64,000 nucleotides of DNA from Anammoximicrobium sp964486845 (lineage in GTDB: Bacteria; Planctomycetota; Planctomycetia; Pirellulales; Pirellulaceae): NCBI GenBank assembly GCA_964486845.1, contig CAZAQY010000002.1:1-64000 (forward strand), in the 5' to 3' direction. The notes below the pieces were generated by a model. The model saw only the letters and a list, made by a program, of their open reading frames with translations. It did no database searches and was not told where the DNA came from. Shown here piece by piece: positions 43,414 to 52,841 of this stretch (position 1 is its first letter; each line of letters starts with the position of its first letter). Made by a program: the position numbers and the translations under genes.

Positions 43414-45798
43414 CTACGAACGGCCGCTGGCGGCTCGTCGGGCGTCTTGGTGGCGATCGGCGGCGCGGTAGGCTTGCGCTAACTCGTCGATCGCATCGGG
43501 GGGCAGCGCATGGCCGGCGCGCAGCTCGGCTTCACAGACGTCGATGACTCGCTGCGACTGGCTGGCGTCGTTCCAGACTCGGCAGGCCCAGGCCAGCCGG
43601 CCGGCGCCGAGTTGGCCGGCGCGGTGCAGCGTCCAGACGAGTTCGGCGGCCAACGTTGCGTCGCGGGTCAACTCGGCTTGGCAAACACGCAACTCGGCGG
43701 CCAAGGCGGAATCCGCCGCGGCCCGTTCGGCCAACTGAGCCGCCGTCTCGGCGTGCGCGGCGGTCGTTAGCTCCCGTCTCAGGGCGTCGCAGCACTCGCG
43801 GCGCTGTTCTGACCCGGCGGGCTGCAGCAGGGCGGCCTCGACCAGCGTCCGGCAGCGGGCCGTGCCCGACTGGACGGCGGCCCAGCGGCGGAGCAGCCGG
43901 TAACGCAACAGGGCGTCCTCTCGTGCGGCGGACATCGCCTGCCCAAAGAACTTGTCAGCGGTATCGGTTTCGGCGAAACCCGCTACCAGCTCTGCCATCG
44001 CCGCCAAGCTGTCGGGACCGGGATGGCGCAGCGCCGCCCACTGGTCGGCGGCGGCAACGGCCTGCCGATTACGGCCCAATCGCAGCAACAGTTCGACTCG
44101 CAGACGTTGGCGATCTTCCTGGCCGGCACCGCTGCCGCGTGCCAGCGCCGATTCGACGTGTGCCAACGCGTCCGGCAGCTTCTCGGCCGCGATGGCTGCG
44201 CGGGCCAGGCGATCGTAATCCTCGGCACTTCGCGAATCCTCAGGCTGCAGGCACAGGATCGAGTACCGTTCCTGGCCCGTGAGCGAGGGGAAGTTTTCCG
44301 GCGTGACCAGCCGCAGCAGGTCCGGCGTCCCGCTCTGCGCCACATCGACCAGCCGCCAGTAGACACGTTCTTCGCTGGGACGGCGCGGGCCGTTTTCCAG
44401 ACACCACGCTTGCAGGAGGCGGGCCAGCGGATGCCGTGCGCTGGGTCCTGGTAATCGGCCCAACAGTTCCTCGGCCCGTGCCCAGTCGAATTGCCGGATC
44501 GCATCCAGCGCCGTGGCGAACTGCGTGTCGAGAAAGGGGGTCCTGGCGCGCCGGTCCAGGTGCAGGTAATCTTCCCAGCCGCCGGTCAGGTCGGGAGGTT
44601 CAGAATCAGACGCCGTCAGCTCCCAACGCACCAGTTCGCGTCCATTCGCGTCTTGCAGGACGGCTTTTCGCCAACCGGGGGTCTCGCCCGAGATCCGCTC
44701 GGCGAAGTGAATTCGCCCGGTCACTTTGCCCGCCAGGTACGATTCCCAGAATACTGGCAGGCCGTCCACGCGCGAGTAGGCGATGCGCAAGCACGTATCC
44801 TCGCCGGGGGCCAGGCCGGCCGGCACGAAGCGAAGCACGGTGGCGTCCTTGGCTTCGCGACCTTCGTCCGCATCCGCAGGGATGACTTGCACGTCGAACA
44901 GCCGGGCCAGTTCCTGATTGCTGCGGTGCGGCAACCACGGCAACTGGACATCCAATGCCCGGCGCAACAGTTCGCCGTAATCGCCGTATTCGACCAGCTT
45001 CAAGCCGGGCCAGGCGATGGAGGCGGCGTCGCCGTCGGTGCACACCGTGGCTCGCGGCAGGACGAATTCCCGCTGGTAGCCGGCGCGGCGGACGGTGATC
45101 GTTTCTTCGGTCTCGCTGCCGGCACGGCCAACAAGTAGGCCGCGATCATCGGCACGGCCAACAAGTAGGCCGTGCCACAGGGGGGTGCGGCGCCACGTCC
45201 AGCTGCCGGCAACCGGATCGCGGCGAACCTGCAAGGCCTGCAACTCGGCCGGACGGGGCTCGGGGAAATCCGCCAGTCGCGTAGGCTCGGAAGGATCGCC
45301 CAGCGGCGTCTCGGCGGCGGCCGGCCCGCTGGCGGCGTCGCCGCCGGAAACCTCCCAGGGTCGGCCGCCGCGGACGGCTTCGTAGCGGCTGCGGCGCAAC
45401 AAGGTCAGCAGACGCGAGATTTCGTCATGAACGCCCTGCGTCTGGCTCAGCACCAGGGCCACGTGCGGCACATCGGCCTCGATGCTGCCGGGCCCGCCCA
45501 CGGTGTCCCATGCCTGCGGCGCAATCGTCGACGTGATCAGGTCGATCAGCGTGTCGAAATCCAAATCCTCCGGCAGACTGCCGACAGATGGCACACGCGC
45601 CGGCCGGATGCCGGGCTGGTCGTGAAACACCCACGGCAGACGCCGCAAACGATCGAAAAAAGCCTCCAATTGCTGGTGTACCTCGCGGGTTTGCGCGACG
45701 ACGAAATCGAGCGTGTACGGAAAGAAGTCAATGCTTCCCGGCCCGCCGGCGCTGTCCCAGGTCTGGGGTTCGATCGTGCTCGTAACCAGATCGAGCAT
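43414..45798 (-). CDS. C-terminal segment of the large VIT/VWA protein (after frameshift): STN-like modules and helical repeats
   Basis: The frame gives 794 residues from an internal ATG, and coding extends further upstream to about 45915 (VTSVIPVDQPAPPGEPS, YQIDSDSMLDLVTSTIEP). It begins with two tandem modules of about 60 residues (LVTSTIEPQTWDSAGGPGSI and LITSTIAPQAWDTVGGPGSI, each followed by AQT/SQT-x-EVH/GVH). These match the N-terminal modules of planctomycete secretin-like proteins. A beta-rich middle part and a long helical, TPR-like C-terminus follow (ALAHVESALARGSGAGQEDR). It continues the gene at 45546-49313 in another frame. A double copy of palindromic repeat B is in frame near residue 215. 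Confidence 0.75.
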   Translation of the reverse strand: MLDLVTSTIEPQTWDSAGGPGSIDFFPYTLDFVVAQTREVHQQLEAFFDRLRRLPWVFHDQPGIRPARVPSVGSLPEDLDFDTLIDLITSTIAPQAWDTVGGPGSIEADVPHVALVLSQTQGVHDEISRLLTLLRRSRYEAVRGGRPWEVSGGDAASGPAAAETPLGDPSEPTRLADFPEPRPAELQALQVRRDPVAGSWTWRRTPLWHGLLVGRADDRGLLVGRAGSETEETITVRRAGYQREFVLPRATVCTDGDAASIAWPGLKLVEYGDYGELLRRALDVQLPWLPHRSNQELARLFDVQVIPADADEGREAKDATVLRFVPAGLAPGEDTCLRIAYSRVDGLPVFWESYLAGKVTGRIHFAERISGETPGWRKAVLQDANGRELVRWELTASDSEPPDLTGGWEDYLHLDRRARTPFLDTQFATALDAIRQFDWARAEELLGRLPGPSARHPLARLLQAWCLENGPRRPSEERVYWRLVDVAQSGTPDLLRLVTPENFPSLTGQERYSILCLQPEDSRSAEDYDRLARAAIAAEKLPDALAHVESALARGSGAGQEDRQRLRVELLLRLGRNRQAVAAADQWAALRHPGPDSLAAMAELVAGFAETDTADKFFGQAMSAAREDALLRYRLLRRWAAVQSGTARCRTLVEAALLQPAGSEQRRECCDALRRELTTAAHAETAAQLAERAAADSALAAELRVCQAELTRDATLAAELVWTLHRAGQLGAGRLAWACRVWNDASQSQRVIDVCEAELRAGHALPPDAIDELAQAYRAADRHQDARRAASGRS
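45118..45178. repeat. Palindromic repeat family B, direct double copy inside a gene
   Basis: GGCACGGCCAACAAGTAGGC occurs at 45121 and again at 45151, the second followed by CGTGCCAC. On the coding strand it reads as two in-frame copies of GLLVGRA. It is the same element as at 160-222. Confidence 0.85.
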
Positions 45799-48700
45799 GC
45801 TGTCCGAGTCGATTTGGTAGCGTGGCGCTGTTGCGCGATCCGGACTGCCCGCCGATGGCTCGCCTGGAGGCGCCGGTTGATCGACGGGAATGACCGAGGT
45901 GACTGCGGACCGTCGTTGGGGCGTGCTGCGGCAGCGCTCTCAGCGGCGACCGCCGAACCGTCTCCGCCGCTGGAAAGTCCCAGCGGGCCGCTGGGCGGCG
46001 GCTCGCCGGGACCTCCGAAGAATCCACCGCCCATCCCGCCCATCGCGGAACCGCCCATCATACCTCCCATGCCTCCCATGCCGAATCCTCCCGTGCCGCC
46101 ACCCAGCCCGGAATGCCCGCCCATCGGCGCGCCCCTTGCGTCCCACGCCCCATCCCGTGGGCCGGGCGATACCGGATGCTCTGCCAACAGGCATCGTCCC
46201 GAATACAAGCGAACGTCGCGTTCCGTTTCGGCTTCTTCTTCTGAGGTAATGACCAGGGCCTCGTCCCGAACCGTGTAGACCAAATCGACTTGCTCCAGGA
46301 TCCACGGCAGCAGTTGCAGTGCCGGCACGTTCCGATACGATGCCGTGACGGGCCGCTCCAAGCCGATCCCCACGTCGTCCAGGCCTCTTTGGTCCACCAG
46401 CACGGGCTCGTCCAATGCCGCCGCCAGTTCGGCGACGACATCCGCCAGCGGCTTGTTCTGGTAGCGGACGCTCAACGGCCGTTTCAGCTTGGCCTCGATC
46501 CGCCGTCGCGCGGCCTCGTCGCGTCCCAGATAGGGATTGCCGAGCAGCCACGGCGGGGCGACGCGGCTCGTATTCAGCAGGTCGGCAACGGGATAGACCT
46601 CGGTCGTCAGTCGCGATTCGAATTCTTCGGGCGTGGTAATTAGCAGGCGATGCGGTTCTTCCATCAACATCAAGTTCAGCGATTTGAGCGCATGACGCGC
46701 GGCGCTGCGCAAGGACATCCGGCCTGGGATCGCCGGCATCGCGGGAGCTGGGGACCGGCCTTTCTGGTCCGCAGCCGCCAAGGGCTGGCCTGGCTGGGCA
46801 ACTCCGGGATCTGCGAAGGGATCCCCGGACACGCCGGTCGGGGCCGGTCCGTGGAGTGATCGCCAAGGTATCCCCACGGGACTATCCCCATCGATCCCCA
46901 TGTTTTCGAGCGCCCGCTGGTCGAGCGCGACGTTGACGCCGGTCCGCTCGGCGAGCCAGGCGGCGAACTGCTCCAGCGGGCGCTCGCCTGACAGTGGCGA
47001 CAGGTCGACGACTTGCAGCAACGAGTTCGCGTGCGGATGGCGGCGGTTGAATTCCGGGTCAGCCTGAAACGACGTGCCCACCAGCGACAGGATGCTGGGC
47101 CGCAGGTCCCACGAGTCCGCGTGCGAAGCAGGGTCCAGCAGGCCGCGATGCAGGCCGAGCGCTTCGGGCATGTTCTGCGAGCGGATCCCGTCCTGAGCCC
47201 GCCGTCGCAACCGCGTCACTTCCTCGGAAGCCGCGCCCGTCGGCCGTTTGCCCCAGCCCCGCAACAATGCCAGTACCTGTCCGAAATCGCCCGCGGCCAA
47301 CGCCTCCCGTGCCTGCTCCAGCGTCTGTTCTTCCTGCTGGCCGGCCTCCTTTCCACGCACCGGCGCGGCGGCGCGTTCGGTCCAACTCGGCGGCAGCGGC
47401 TGGTCGCCCCGCGCCTGGGGCGGCTTCCAGTAGCGATGCCGCACTCGACGGTCAATCTGCCAACGCCGGTAGTCCTGCTCGCTCTCCAGCACGAGGAATG
47501 CCGTGAACGGCGACAGCAGGCTCCACTCCTGCGACAAGCGGATGATACGGTTGCGGACGTCTTCGTTTTCCTTCTTCTCCGGGTCCTGCAGCCGCAACTG
47601 GTCCAGCCGCCGTTGGGCCCACAGCCGGCCGGCGAACACGTCCTGGCGGTCCCGATCGACATCCAAAGTCCAGCGTCGAGTGACCGCCGCTGGTCCGCGT
47701 CCGAGCTTCAGGGTCAGCTTGACTTGAGGCGCCGGCGGCATGCGGCCGTAAACGTACAGCGGTTCGTGCGTGACCCAGGCGGTGGGGCAGTACAGGTCTT
47801 CGGCGGCGGCCCCTTCGACGTCGGCCTGGACGATCCTTTCCGGCGCCGGCAAACCGGTCTCCAGCCAACGGGCCAGCACCTGCGCAGCCCGCGCGTCGCG
47901 GCCCAAGTCCAGCCACAGACCGCCGCTTGCCTCGGCCAGCGTCCGCACGTACAGCCCCGGCACCGCGCCCGGCAGGGCGATGCCGATGAACACCGCCTGG
48001 ACCTCATCCAGCCGCTGGGCGTCATTTTTCGCGGCAGCGATTAGCGATGCGTCCGTCGTCTCGTCCACGGCGTCGCCGACGCACACCACCAGACGCCGGC
48101 GCTGTTCGGCCGGAGCGTCGAATGCCTGGAGCGACTCGTGCAGGCAGGCCCGCAACTCCGTGCCGCCCAGCGCGAACTCGCGGTCGAGTTGCCGCAGTGC
48201 TTTGCCTCTTGCGGAAGGACCGGCCTTCAGCCACCCTTCGTGAAGCGGCCGGGCGGCGACGTCAACACACACCAATCGCACTCGATCCTGCGGTCTCAGG
48301 CCCTCCAAGATCTGGCGGACCGTGCCCCGCGTGAAATCCAAATCCTTGACGCTCCGCGACGTGTCGATCAGCACCAGCACGTCCGCGGGCAACTGGGGTA
48401 TCTGACCGGCCGGCGGCGGAATCTGGGCCGAGAAGTACATGCTGCGCTGCGCGGCATCCTCGTCCGTCGCCGCTGCGTCGCCTTTCTCGTTGCTGGCCGG
48501 CAACGGATCGGCGACGTAACTGCGGAGCGTCGCAGCCGGTTTGACCGGTGGCGCGAAAGTGAGCAGCAAGTCTGTCTGCGGCTGATAATACTGGGCTCGG
48601 AATTCCAGGCCGACGGCCCCGTCTTCAGCGTTCGAGAAAGCCAGTTGGGGATGGGATGGACTAGCCGCCGAATCGGGCCGGATCGGACCGCGAATCACGC

Positions 48701-49313
48701 CCGTGATGCTGAAATCCCAGATTGGTTTCAAGTCGGATAGCAGCGGCAAGCGGAACGAATACAGGTCGGCCTGGGCTTCCAGCGGCAGCGTAAAGTCGAG
48801 CAGGATCCGCTTCTCGTCATGAGCGGGAACCGGGAATACACGGATCTGGAACAGGTTGTCGCCGATCTGTTCCAGGATCGCCGGATCGCGCCGCCAGTTG
48901 ACGATCGTCTGATAGACCTGAGCGGCTCGCTGCCGCTCGATCAATTCGCCCTCGATCAACTGGGTCCGCGTGACGTACATCGCAAACCGGCTGACTGACG
49001 CTCCCGGCGGCAGGTTGAAGACGAACTGGCCTTCCTGCTGGCTGCCCAGCGGGTTGTAAAACGACTGGTCGATCTGCACCAAAGCGACGGGCGGTTGGAG
49101 CACGACGTGGACGTGGTAGCGGGAGATATTCAGCCGCGTGGCCGAACCGCCTTGCGCGTCCTGGACGACCAGCTGGCCCAGTCCCTGCGGGCGTGACCGT
49201 TCGCCCGCCGGTTCGCTGCCGGCCGCTGCCGCCGCCGGAGCCCTTGTCACGACCATCAGCGCCAGGGCCAAGAAAGCCACCAGCGCCCACCAAGCCTGCC
49301 GATTTGCGTTCAC
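45546..49313 (-). CDS. Secreted VIT and von Willebrand factor A domain protein (N-terminal segment of a frameshifted gene)
   Basis: The frame gives 1255 residues, but coding in this frame ends near 45905; the rest is out of frame. It has a signal peptide (WWALVAFLALALMVVTRAPA), a VIT domain (residues about 45-180: LNISRYHVHVVLQPPVALVQ, EGQFVFNLPPGASVSRF), a VWA domain (about 310-480: DVLVLIDTSRSVKDLDF with the DxSxS MIDAS motif), a Pro-rich region and two STN-like modules (about 880-1060). A Gly/Met-rich linker (GGFGMGGMGGMMGG) follows. The start is GTG 49313 with SD GGGAGACGAGG. One frameshift near 45.9 kb separates it from 43414-45798; together they would be about 1965 residues. Confidence 0.82.
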   Translation of the reverse strand: MNANRQAWWALVAFLALALMVVTRAPAAAAAGSEPAGERSRPQGLGQLVVQDAQGGSATRLNISRYHVHVVLQPPVALVQIDQSFYNPLGSQQEGQFVFNLPPGASVSRFAMYVTRTQLIEGELIERQRAAQVYQTIVNWRRDPAILEQIGDNLFQIRVFPVPAHDEKRILLDFTLPLEAQADLYSFRLPLLSDLKPIWDFSITGVIRGPIRPDSAASPSHPQLAFSNAEDGAVGLEFRAQYYQPQTDLLLTFAPPVKPAATLRSYVADPLPASNEKGDAAATDEDAAQRSMYFSAQIPPPAGQIPQLPADVLVLIDTSRSVKDLDFTRGTVRQILEGLRPQDRVRLVCVDVAARPLHEGWLKAGPSARGKALRQLDREFALGGTELRACLHESLQAFDAPAEQRRRLVVCVGDAVDETTDASLIAAAKNDAQRLDEVQAVFIGIALPGAVPGLYVRTLAEASGGLWLDLGRDARAAQVLARWLETGLPAPERIVQADVEGAAAEDLYCPTAWVTHEPLYVYGRMPPAPQVKLTLKLGRGPAAVTRRWTLDVDRDRQDVFAGRLWAQRRLDQLRLQDPEKKENEDVRNRIIRLSQEWSLLSPFTAFLVLESEQDYRRWQIDRRVRHRYWKPPQARGDQPLPPSWTERAAAPVRGKEAGQQEEQTLEQAREALAAGDFGQVLALLRGWGKRPTGAASEEVTRLRRRAQDGIRSQNMPEALGLHRGLLDPASHADSWDLRPSILSLVGTSFQADPEFNRRHPHANSLLQVVDLSPLSGERPLEQFAAWLAERTGVNVALDQRALENMGIDGDSPVGIPWRSLHGPAPTGVSGDPFADPGVAQPGQPLAAADQKGRSPAPAMPAIPGRMSLRSAARHALKSLNLMLMEEPHRLLITTPEEFESRLTTEVYPVADLLNTSRVAPPWLLGNPYLGRDEAARRRIEAKLKRPLSVRYQNKPLADVVAELAAALDEPVLVDQRGLDDVGIGLERPVTASYRNVPALQLLPWILEQVDLVYTVRDEALVITSEEEAETERDVRLYSGRCLLAEHPVSPGPRDGAWDARGAPMGGHSGLGGGTGGFGMGGMGGMMGGSAMGGMGGGFFGGPGEPPPSGPLGLSSGGDGSAVAAESAAAARPNDGPQSPRSFPSINRRLQASHRRAVRIAQQRHATKSTRTACSIWLRARSNPRPGTAPAGREALTSFRTRSISSSRKPARYTSNWRLFSIVCGVCRGCFTTSPASGRRVCHLSAVCRRIWISTR

Positions 49314-49366
49314 GCCTCGTCTCCCACCCGAATGTCAGCCGCCCCCGACGCTTGATCCTCGTTTTG

Positions 49367-49467
49367 ATCCTCGACGCTTGCCGTCGAGTTGTTGCCGGCT
49401 TTCGTTCGGCTCTTGAAGCTGCGCTTGGGGCACCAACCTGACGCACTCGACGGCAAGCGTCGAGGAT
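49367..49467. repeat. Palindromic repeat, family J (TCGACGCTTGCCGTCGAGT)
   Basis: The left arm ATCCTCGACGCTTGCCGTCG (49367) pairs with the right arm CGACGGCAAGCGTCGAGGAT (ending 49467) around a loop of about 55 bases. A partial direct copy of the left arm start (GACGCTTGATCCTCG) lies just before. It fills the 200-base gap between the VIT/VWA gene and the nucleoside hydrolase gene. Confidence 0.8.
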
Positions 49468-49513
49468 GGGCCAGCGGTCGGTTCCGGCACAGCCAGCCAA
49501 GAGTTCAATCCTC

Positions 49514-50488
49514 CTAACGGCTGCCTGCCAGCCGCGCCACCAAGAAATCCTCGAACGCGCCCAGGTCTTTCCAGGACATGGCACAGTCGATCTGCTTGCC
49601 CTGCGGGTCGATGCGCGTGAAGCCGTCGTCGGTCACGCGGATCGGCAACCGCTCGACGTCCACCAACTCGGTCGAAAACGACAGGTAGACGGCGACCGTG
49701 TCGAACAGCACGCTCGACGCATCCAGCGGTTTGTCGCCTGCTTTGCTCCAAATGCGATAGTTTTCGATCACCGCCTTGGTAACGGGGTCGGAACACTCGG
49801 CCACCTTGCGGAACTTGTCGCCGCGCAGGCGCACGATGCCGCAGGTGTCCAGCGGCGTGATCAGCATCGGCCACGCCGCGGTGAACGCGGCCTGAGCCGC
49901 CTTGGCGTCGGCCACCACGTTCCATTCCTTGCTGGGCTCCGGCCCGCCATTGTAGCCCTTGCGCACGCTGCCGTGCATGCCGACGAAGCGCGCCCGCTTG
50001 GCGATCTCCGGTTGACGCTCCAAGGCCGAGCGGATGTTCGGCACCGGGCCGATGCAAATCAGCGTGATGGGCTGCGGGGCCTCCATGACTGCGTCGATCA
50101 TGGCTGCCACGCCGTCCTGGTGTACCTTGCCGGGATAGCGTGCCAAGTCATAGTCGGCGACCCACGCCGCCTGCCTGCCGTCCTCCTTCTCGCTTTCCCT
50201 GATGCCGACACCGACAGGCACGTCTGTGCGGCCGGCGACCTCCAGCAGCTTGGCGATGATCTTCGCGCGGTAGACCGTGTTCCCGCGGTCGGACACGACC
50301 ATCTTGACGTCGACCTCCGGCGACTTGAGCAACAGGGCCAGGGCCCAGGTATCGTCGATGTCATCGCCGATATCCGTGTCCAGGATCACGGGGATCTTGG
50401 GGTGGGCTGGCGCATCGGCCGAGGTGGTCGTTCGAGTGAAACCCGACGCGGCGGCAAGGAACATGGCAAACATCGTCATTCGTCTCAT
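49514..50488 (-). CDS. Inosine-uridine preferring nucleoside hydrolase family protein, secreted
   Basis: The 324-residue protein has a signal peptide (MRRMTMFAMFLAAASGFT, cleavage near SADA). The family calcium-binding motif is present near the N-terminus as PVILDTDIGDDIDDTWAL. PITLICIGPVPNIRSALE, PMLITPLDTCGIVRLRG and the late SSVLFDTVAVYL (Asp) support the fold. It would split the N-glycosidic bond of nucleosides outside the cytoplasm. ATG 50488 starts the signal peptide; the longer frame upstream runs into the next intergenic region. Confidence 0.88.
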   Translation of the reverse strand: MRRMTMFAMFLAAASGFTRTTTSADAPAHPKIPVILDTDIGDDIDDTWALALLLKSPEVDVKMVVSDRGNTVYRAKIIAKLLEVAGRTDVPVGVGIRESEKEDGRQAAWVADYDLARYPGKVHQDGVAAMIDAVMEAPQPITLICIGPVPNIRSALERQPEIAKRARFVGMHGSVRKGYNGGPEPSKEWNVVADAKAAQAAFTAAWPMLITPLDTCGIVRLRGDKFRKVAECSDPVTKAVIENYRIWSKAGDKPLDASSVLFDTVAVYLSFSTELVDVERLPIRVTDDGFTRIDPQGKQIDCAMSWKDLGAFEDFLVARLAGSR

Positions 50489-50819
50489 GCTAGGGCTCTC
50501 CAAAAAAGTCAAACGTTGTCCGAGGTGTGCAATTCGCCGCATTATACTGGATTCCGCAACATGCCATGTCAACGGCGAAAAATCGCTGATCGAATTGGAA
50601 GTGCGCCGCGCGTGTTTTCTCGTCCCCTGGTGGGTGCGACGGACGTCTGGCACGCAGCATCCGGAGGGGTACAATGAAGGCTGTTGGTGGGCAGCGCGGT
50701 TTGACCGCGGACCCGCGGGTGTCCGAAGCAGCGGGGAATGGGTGACATGAGTATTGAGTTTCCCCGATCCTGTCGGGGCGTGATGCGTTGTCTGGACCTT
50801 TTTTCAGGGGGTACGAGCC
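50489..50819. other. Divergent intergenic region, no gene
   Basis: About 330 bases between divergent genes. It contains an AT-rich patch (CGCATTATACTGG) that could serve as a -10 box and a short hairpin CCCCGATCCTGTCGGGG at about 50763 just before the ACT gene. A small frame with MKAVGGQRGLTADPRV is open but unsupported. Confidence 0.35.
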
Positions 50820-51245
50820 ATGGCACTGAATGTGACGCGAGTGGACGTGTGGGCGGCAGGGATTGAGGACCAGCCGGGCGGGTTGGCCCAGAAGCTGGAG
50901 GAGTTGGCGGCGGCCGGCGCGCAGCTGGAATTCGTCGTCGCTCGGCGGGCGCCGGACAAGCCGGGTACGGGAGTCGTGTTCTTGGCCCCGGTCACGGGGG
51001 CGGCGCAGGCCCGAGCCGCCAAGAAGGCCGGTTTCGCGAAGACCAACAGCTTGCACTCGGTGCGCATCGAAGGCCCGGACAAGCCCGGACTAGGCGCCAA
51101 GATGACCCGAGCGCTGGCGGCCGCCGGCATCAATCTCCGCGGCCTGGCCGCCGCCGCCATCAACAAACGCTGCGTCGTCTACCTGGCCGTCGACACGGCG
51201 GCCGACGCGACCAAGGCGATGCGGGTCCTGAAGGGGATGGGATGA
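50820..51245 (+). CDS. ACT domain protein (two ACT-like units)
   Basis: The 141-residue protein consists of two ACT-type beta-alpha-beta units: RVDVWAAGIEDQPGGLAQKL with LEFVVARRAP, and SVRIEGPDKPGLGAKMTRAL with GINLRGLAAAAINKRCVVYL. ACT domains bind small ligands, usually amino acids, and regulate enzymes or act alone. ATG 50820 follows AGGGGGTACGAG. It overlaps the next gene by ATGA, so it is coupled to a Tat esterase, which gives no obvious metabolic link. Confidence 0.85.
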   Translation: MALNVTRVDVWAAGIEDQPGGLAQKLEELAAAGAQLEFVVARRAPDKPGTGVVFLAPVTGAAQARAAKKAGFAKTNSLHSVRIEGPDKPGLGAKMTRALAAAGINLRGLAAAAINKRCVVYLAVDTAADATKAMRVLKGMG

Positions 51246-52342
51246 TGCGTACCAATGAACCGTGTCCGCCGGAGCTGAAGCGGCGCGAGTTCCTCGTTCA
51301 GTCGGCTGCGGGCGCGGCGGTGCTGTGGGCGAGCGAATCGGCAGCGCTTGCCGCCGCCGCAGGCGAACAAGACGAGGAAACCGTGAGCCTGGAAGGGAGG
51401 GAAGACGCAAAGATGCCCGCCAAGGAGTTTCGCGAGAAGTTGCTGCAGTGCCTGGGCGGGGCCTGGCCGCCGCCGTGCGAATTGAAACCCGAGCTGCGGG
51501 AGACGATCCGCAAGGACGGCTATCGCATCGATTCGGTGTTCTACGAGGTCGAGCCGGGCGATCGAGTGCCGGCCCTGCTGCTGGTCCCCGACGGCGTCGA
51601 TGCGGAGCACCCCGCCCCCGCGGTGGCGATCTGGCACCAGCACAACGGCGAGTGGCATTTGGGCAAGACCGAGCCGGCCGGCCTGGCGGGCAATCCCATG
51701 CATCACACGGGCGTGGCCCTGGTGCGCGAGGGCTACGTGGTGCTGTGCCCCGACGCGCTGTGTTTCGAGGAGCGGCAGAGCCCGGACTTGAAGGGCGGCA
51801 ACTTCGAGCGGTTCGAGTTTCTGCGGTACGTGGTGGCGGGCAAGTGCATGGCCTGGAAGAATATCCTGGACATGCGGCGGGCCGTCGACTATCTGTGCCA
51901 GCGGCCGGAGGTGGACAAGGGCCGCATCGGTTGCTACGGCCATTCGATGGGTTCGACGCACACCTGGCTGGTCGGTCCCTGGGAGCCGCGGCTGAAATGC
52001 CTGGCCGGTAATTGCTGCTTGCCCACCTATGCCGCCATTCACCGCACGCACCTGTTGCACTGCTTTCCGAATTTCGTTCCGGGCCTGTTCCAGTACGGCG
52101 ACACGCCGGACATTGCGGCCCTGATTGCTCCGCGCGCATTGCACCTGAACTTCGGCGAGTTGGACGGCGGCAGCCCGATTCAAGAAGTCCGGGACGGCGT
52201 GCAACGGATCGCGCGAGCCTACGCGGAGGCCGGGGTGCCGGAGAATTTCAGCTGGTATGTGGAGGACGGGGCGGGACACGTGCTGTCGCCCGAGATGTGG
52301 CAGCGGACGCGCGATTGGTTTGCCAAACACTTGAAGGACTAA
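51242..52342 (+). CDS. Tat-exported alpha/beta hydrolase (acetyl xylan esterase-like)
   Basis: The 366-residue protein has a Tat signal (KRREFLVQSAAGAAVLWAS). The alpha/beta-hydrolase core has IWHQHNGEWHLGKTEPAG, PDALCFEERQ, the nucleophile motif GCYGHSMGSTHTW (Ser in GHSMGS) and a late GAGHVLSPEMWQRT with the catalytic His. It resembles planctomycete dienelactone hydrolase/acetyl xylan esterases. It overlaps the ACT gene stop and is four bases before the CBS gene. Confidence 0.9.
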   Translation: MMRTNEPCPPELKRREFLVQSAAGAAVLWASESAALAAAAGEQDEETVSLEGREDAKMPAKEFREKLLQCLGGAWPPPCELKPELRETIRKDGYRIDSVFYEVEPGDRVPALLLVPDGVDAEHPAPAVAIWHQHNGEWHLGKTEPAGLAGNPMHHTGVALVREGYVVLCPDALCFEERQSPDLKGGNFERFEFLRYVVAGKCMAWKNILDMRRAVDYLCQRPEVDKGRIGCYGHSMGSTHTWLVGPWEPRLKCLAGNCCLPTYAAIHRTHLLHCFPNFVPGLFQYGDTPDIAALIAPRALHLNFGELDGGSPIQEVRDGVQRIARAYAEAGVPENFSWYVEDGAGHVLSPEMWQRTRDWFAKHLKD

Positions 52343-52346
52343 GATC

Positions 52347-52841
52347 ATGGCCAACCAGCTCTTTCAGCTCCGGGTCAAGGACTTGATGCGGAAGCACGTG
52401 GTGACCGTCAACGCGCAGGACACGGTTCATGACGCCCTGGAACTGATGCTGGAGAACAAGGTCTCCGCCCTGCCCGTGGTCGACCATCGCGGGCACTGCG
52501 TCGGCATCCTTTCCGGCCGCGATTTCGTGGACATGACGCACGACTTGGACGAGGATTTCCACGAGGCGTCCCATGAGAGCGAGGTTTGGTGGGGCGTGTT
52601 TGTCCGGAATCTGAGCGAGAACATCGGCGAGCAGAGCGTCATGGACCTGATGACCGAGGAGGTGATCTCGGTGAGGGCGGACGATTTCCTGGTCCGCGCC
52701 GCCCGCACGATGCTCACCGCCCGCGTGCATCGACTGCCAGTGTTGGATGGCGAACACCGGATCCTGGGCATCATTTCCATGACCGACATCCTGCGGGCCT
52801 TTGTGGAAGCCGCCGGGCATCATGAGAGCGCCGGGACGTGA
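52347..52841 (+). CDS. CBS domain pair protein
   Basis: The 164-residue protein is a single Bateman module: the first CBS (VKDLMRKHVVTVNAQDTVHD, then SALPVVDHRGHCVGILSGRD) and the second (VMDLMTEEVISVRADDFLVR, then HRLPVLDGEHRILGIISMTD). Such modules bind adenine nucleotides or SAM. An insertion of about 30 residues with SEVWWGVFVRN lies between the two CBS units. It is coupled in order with the Tat esterase. Confidence 0.9.
   Translation: MANQLFQLRVKDLMRKHVVTVNAQDTVHDALELMLENKVSALPVVDHRGHCVGILSGRDFVDMTHDLDEDFHEASHESEVWWGVFVRNLSENIGEQSVMDLMTEEVISVRADDFLVRAARTMLTARVHRLPVLDGEHRILGIISMTDILRAFVEAAGHHESAGT

Noticed and set aside
45546..45905. Tail of the VIT/VWA frame (Arg/Ser/Pro-rich, 120 codons)
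   Set aside because: It is out of frame after the frameshift; the real coding continues in the other frame.
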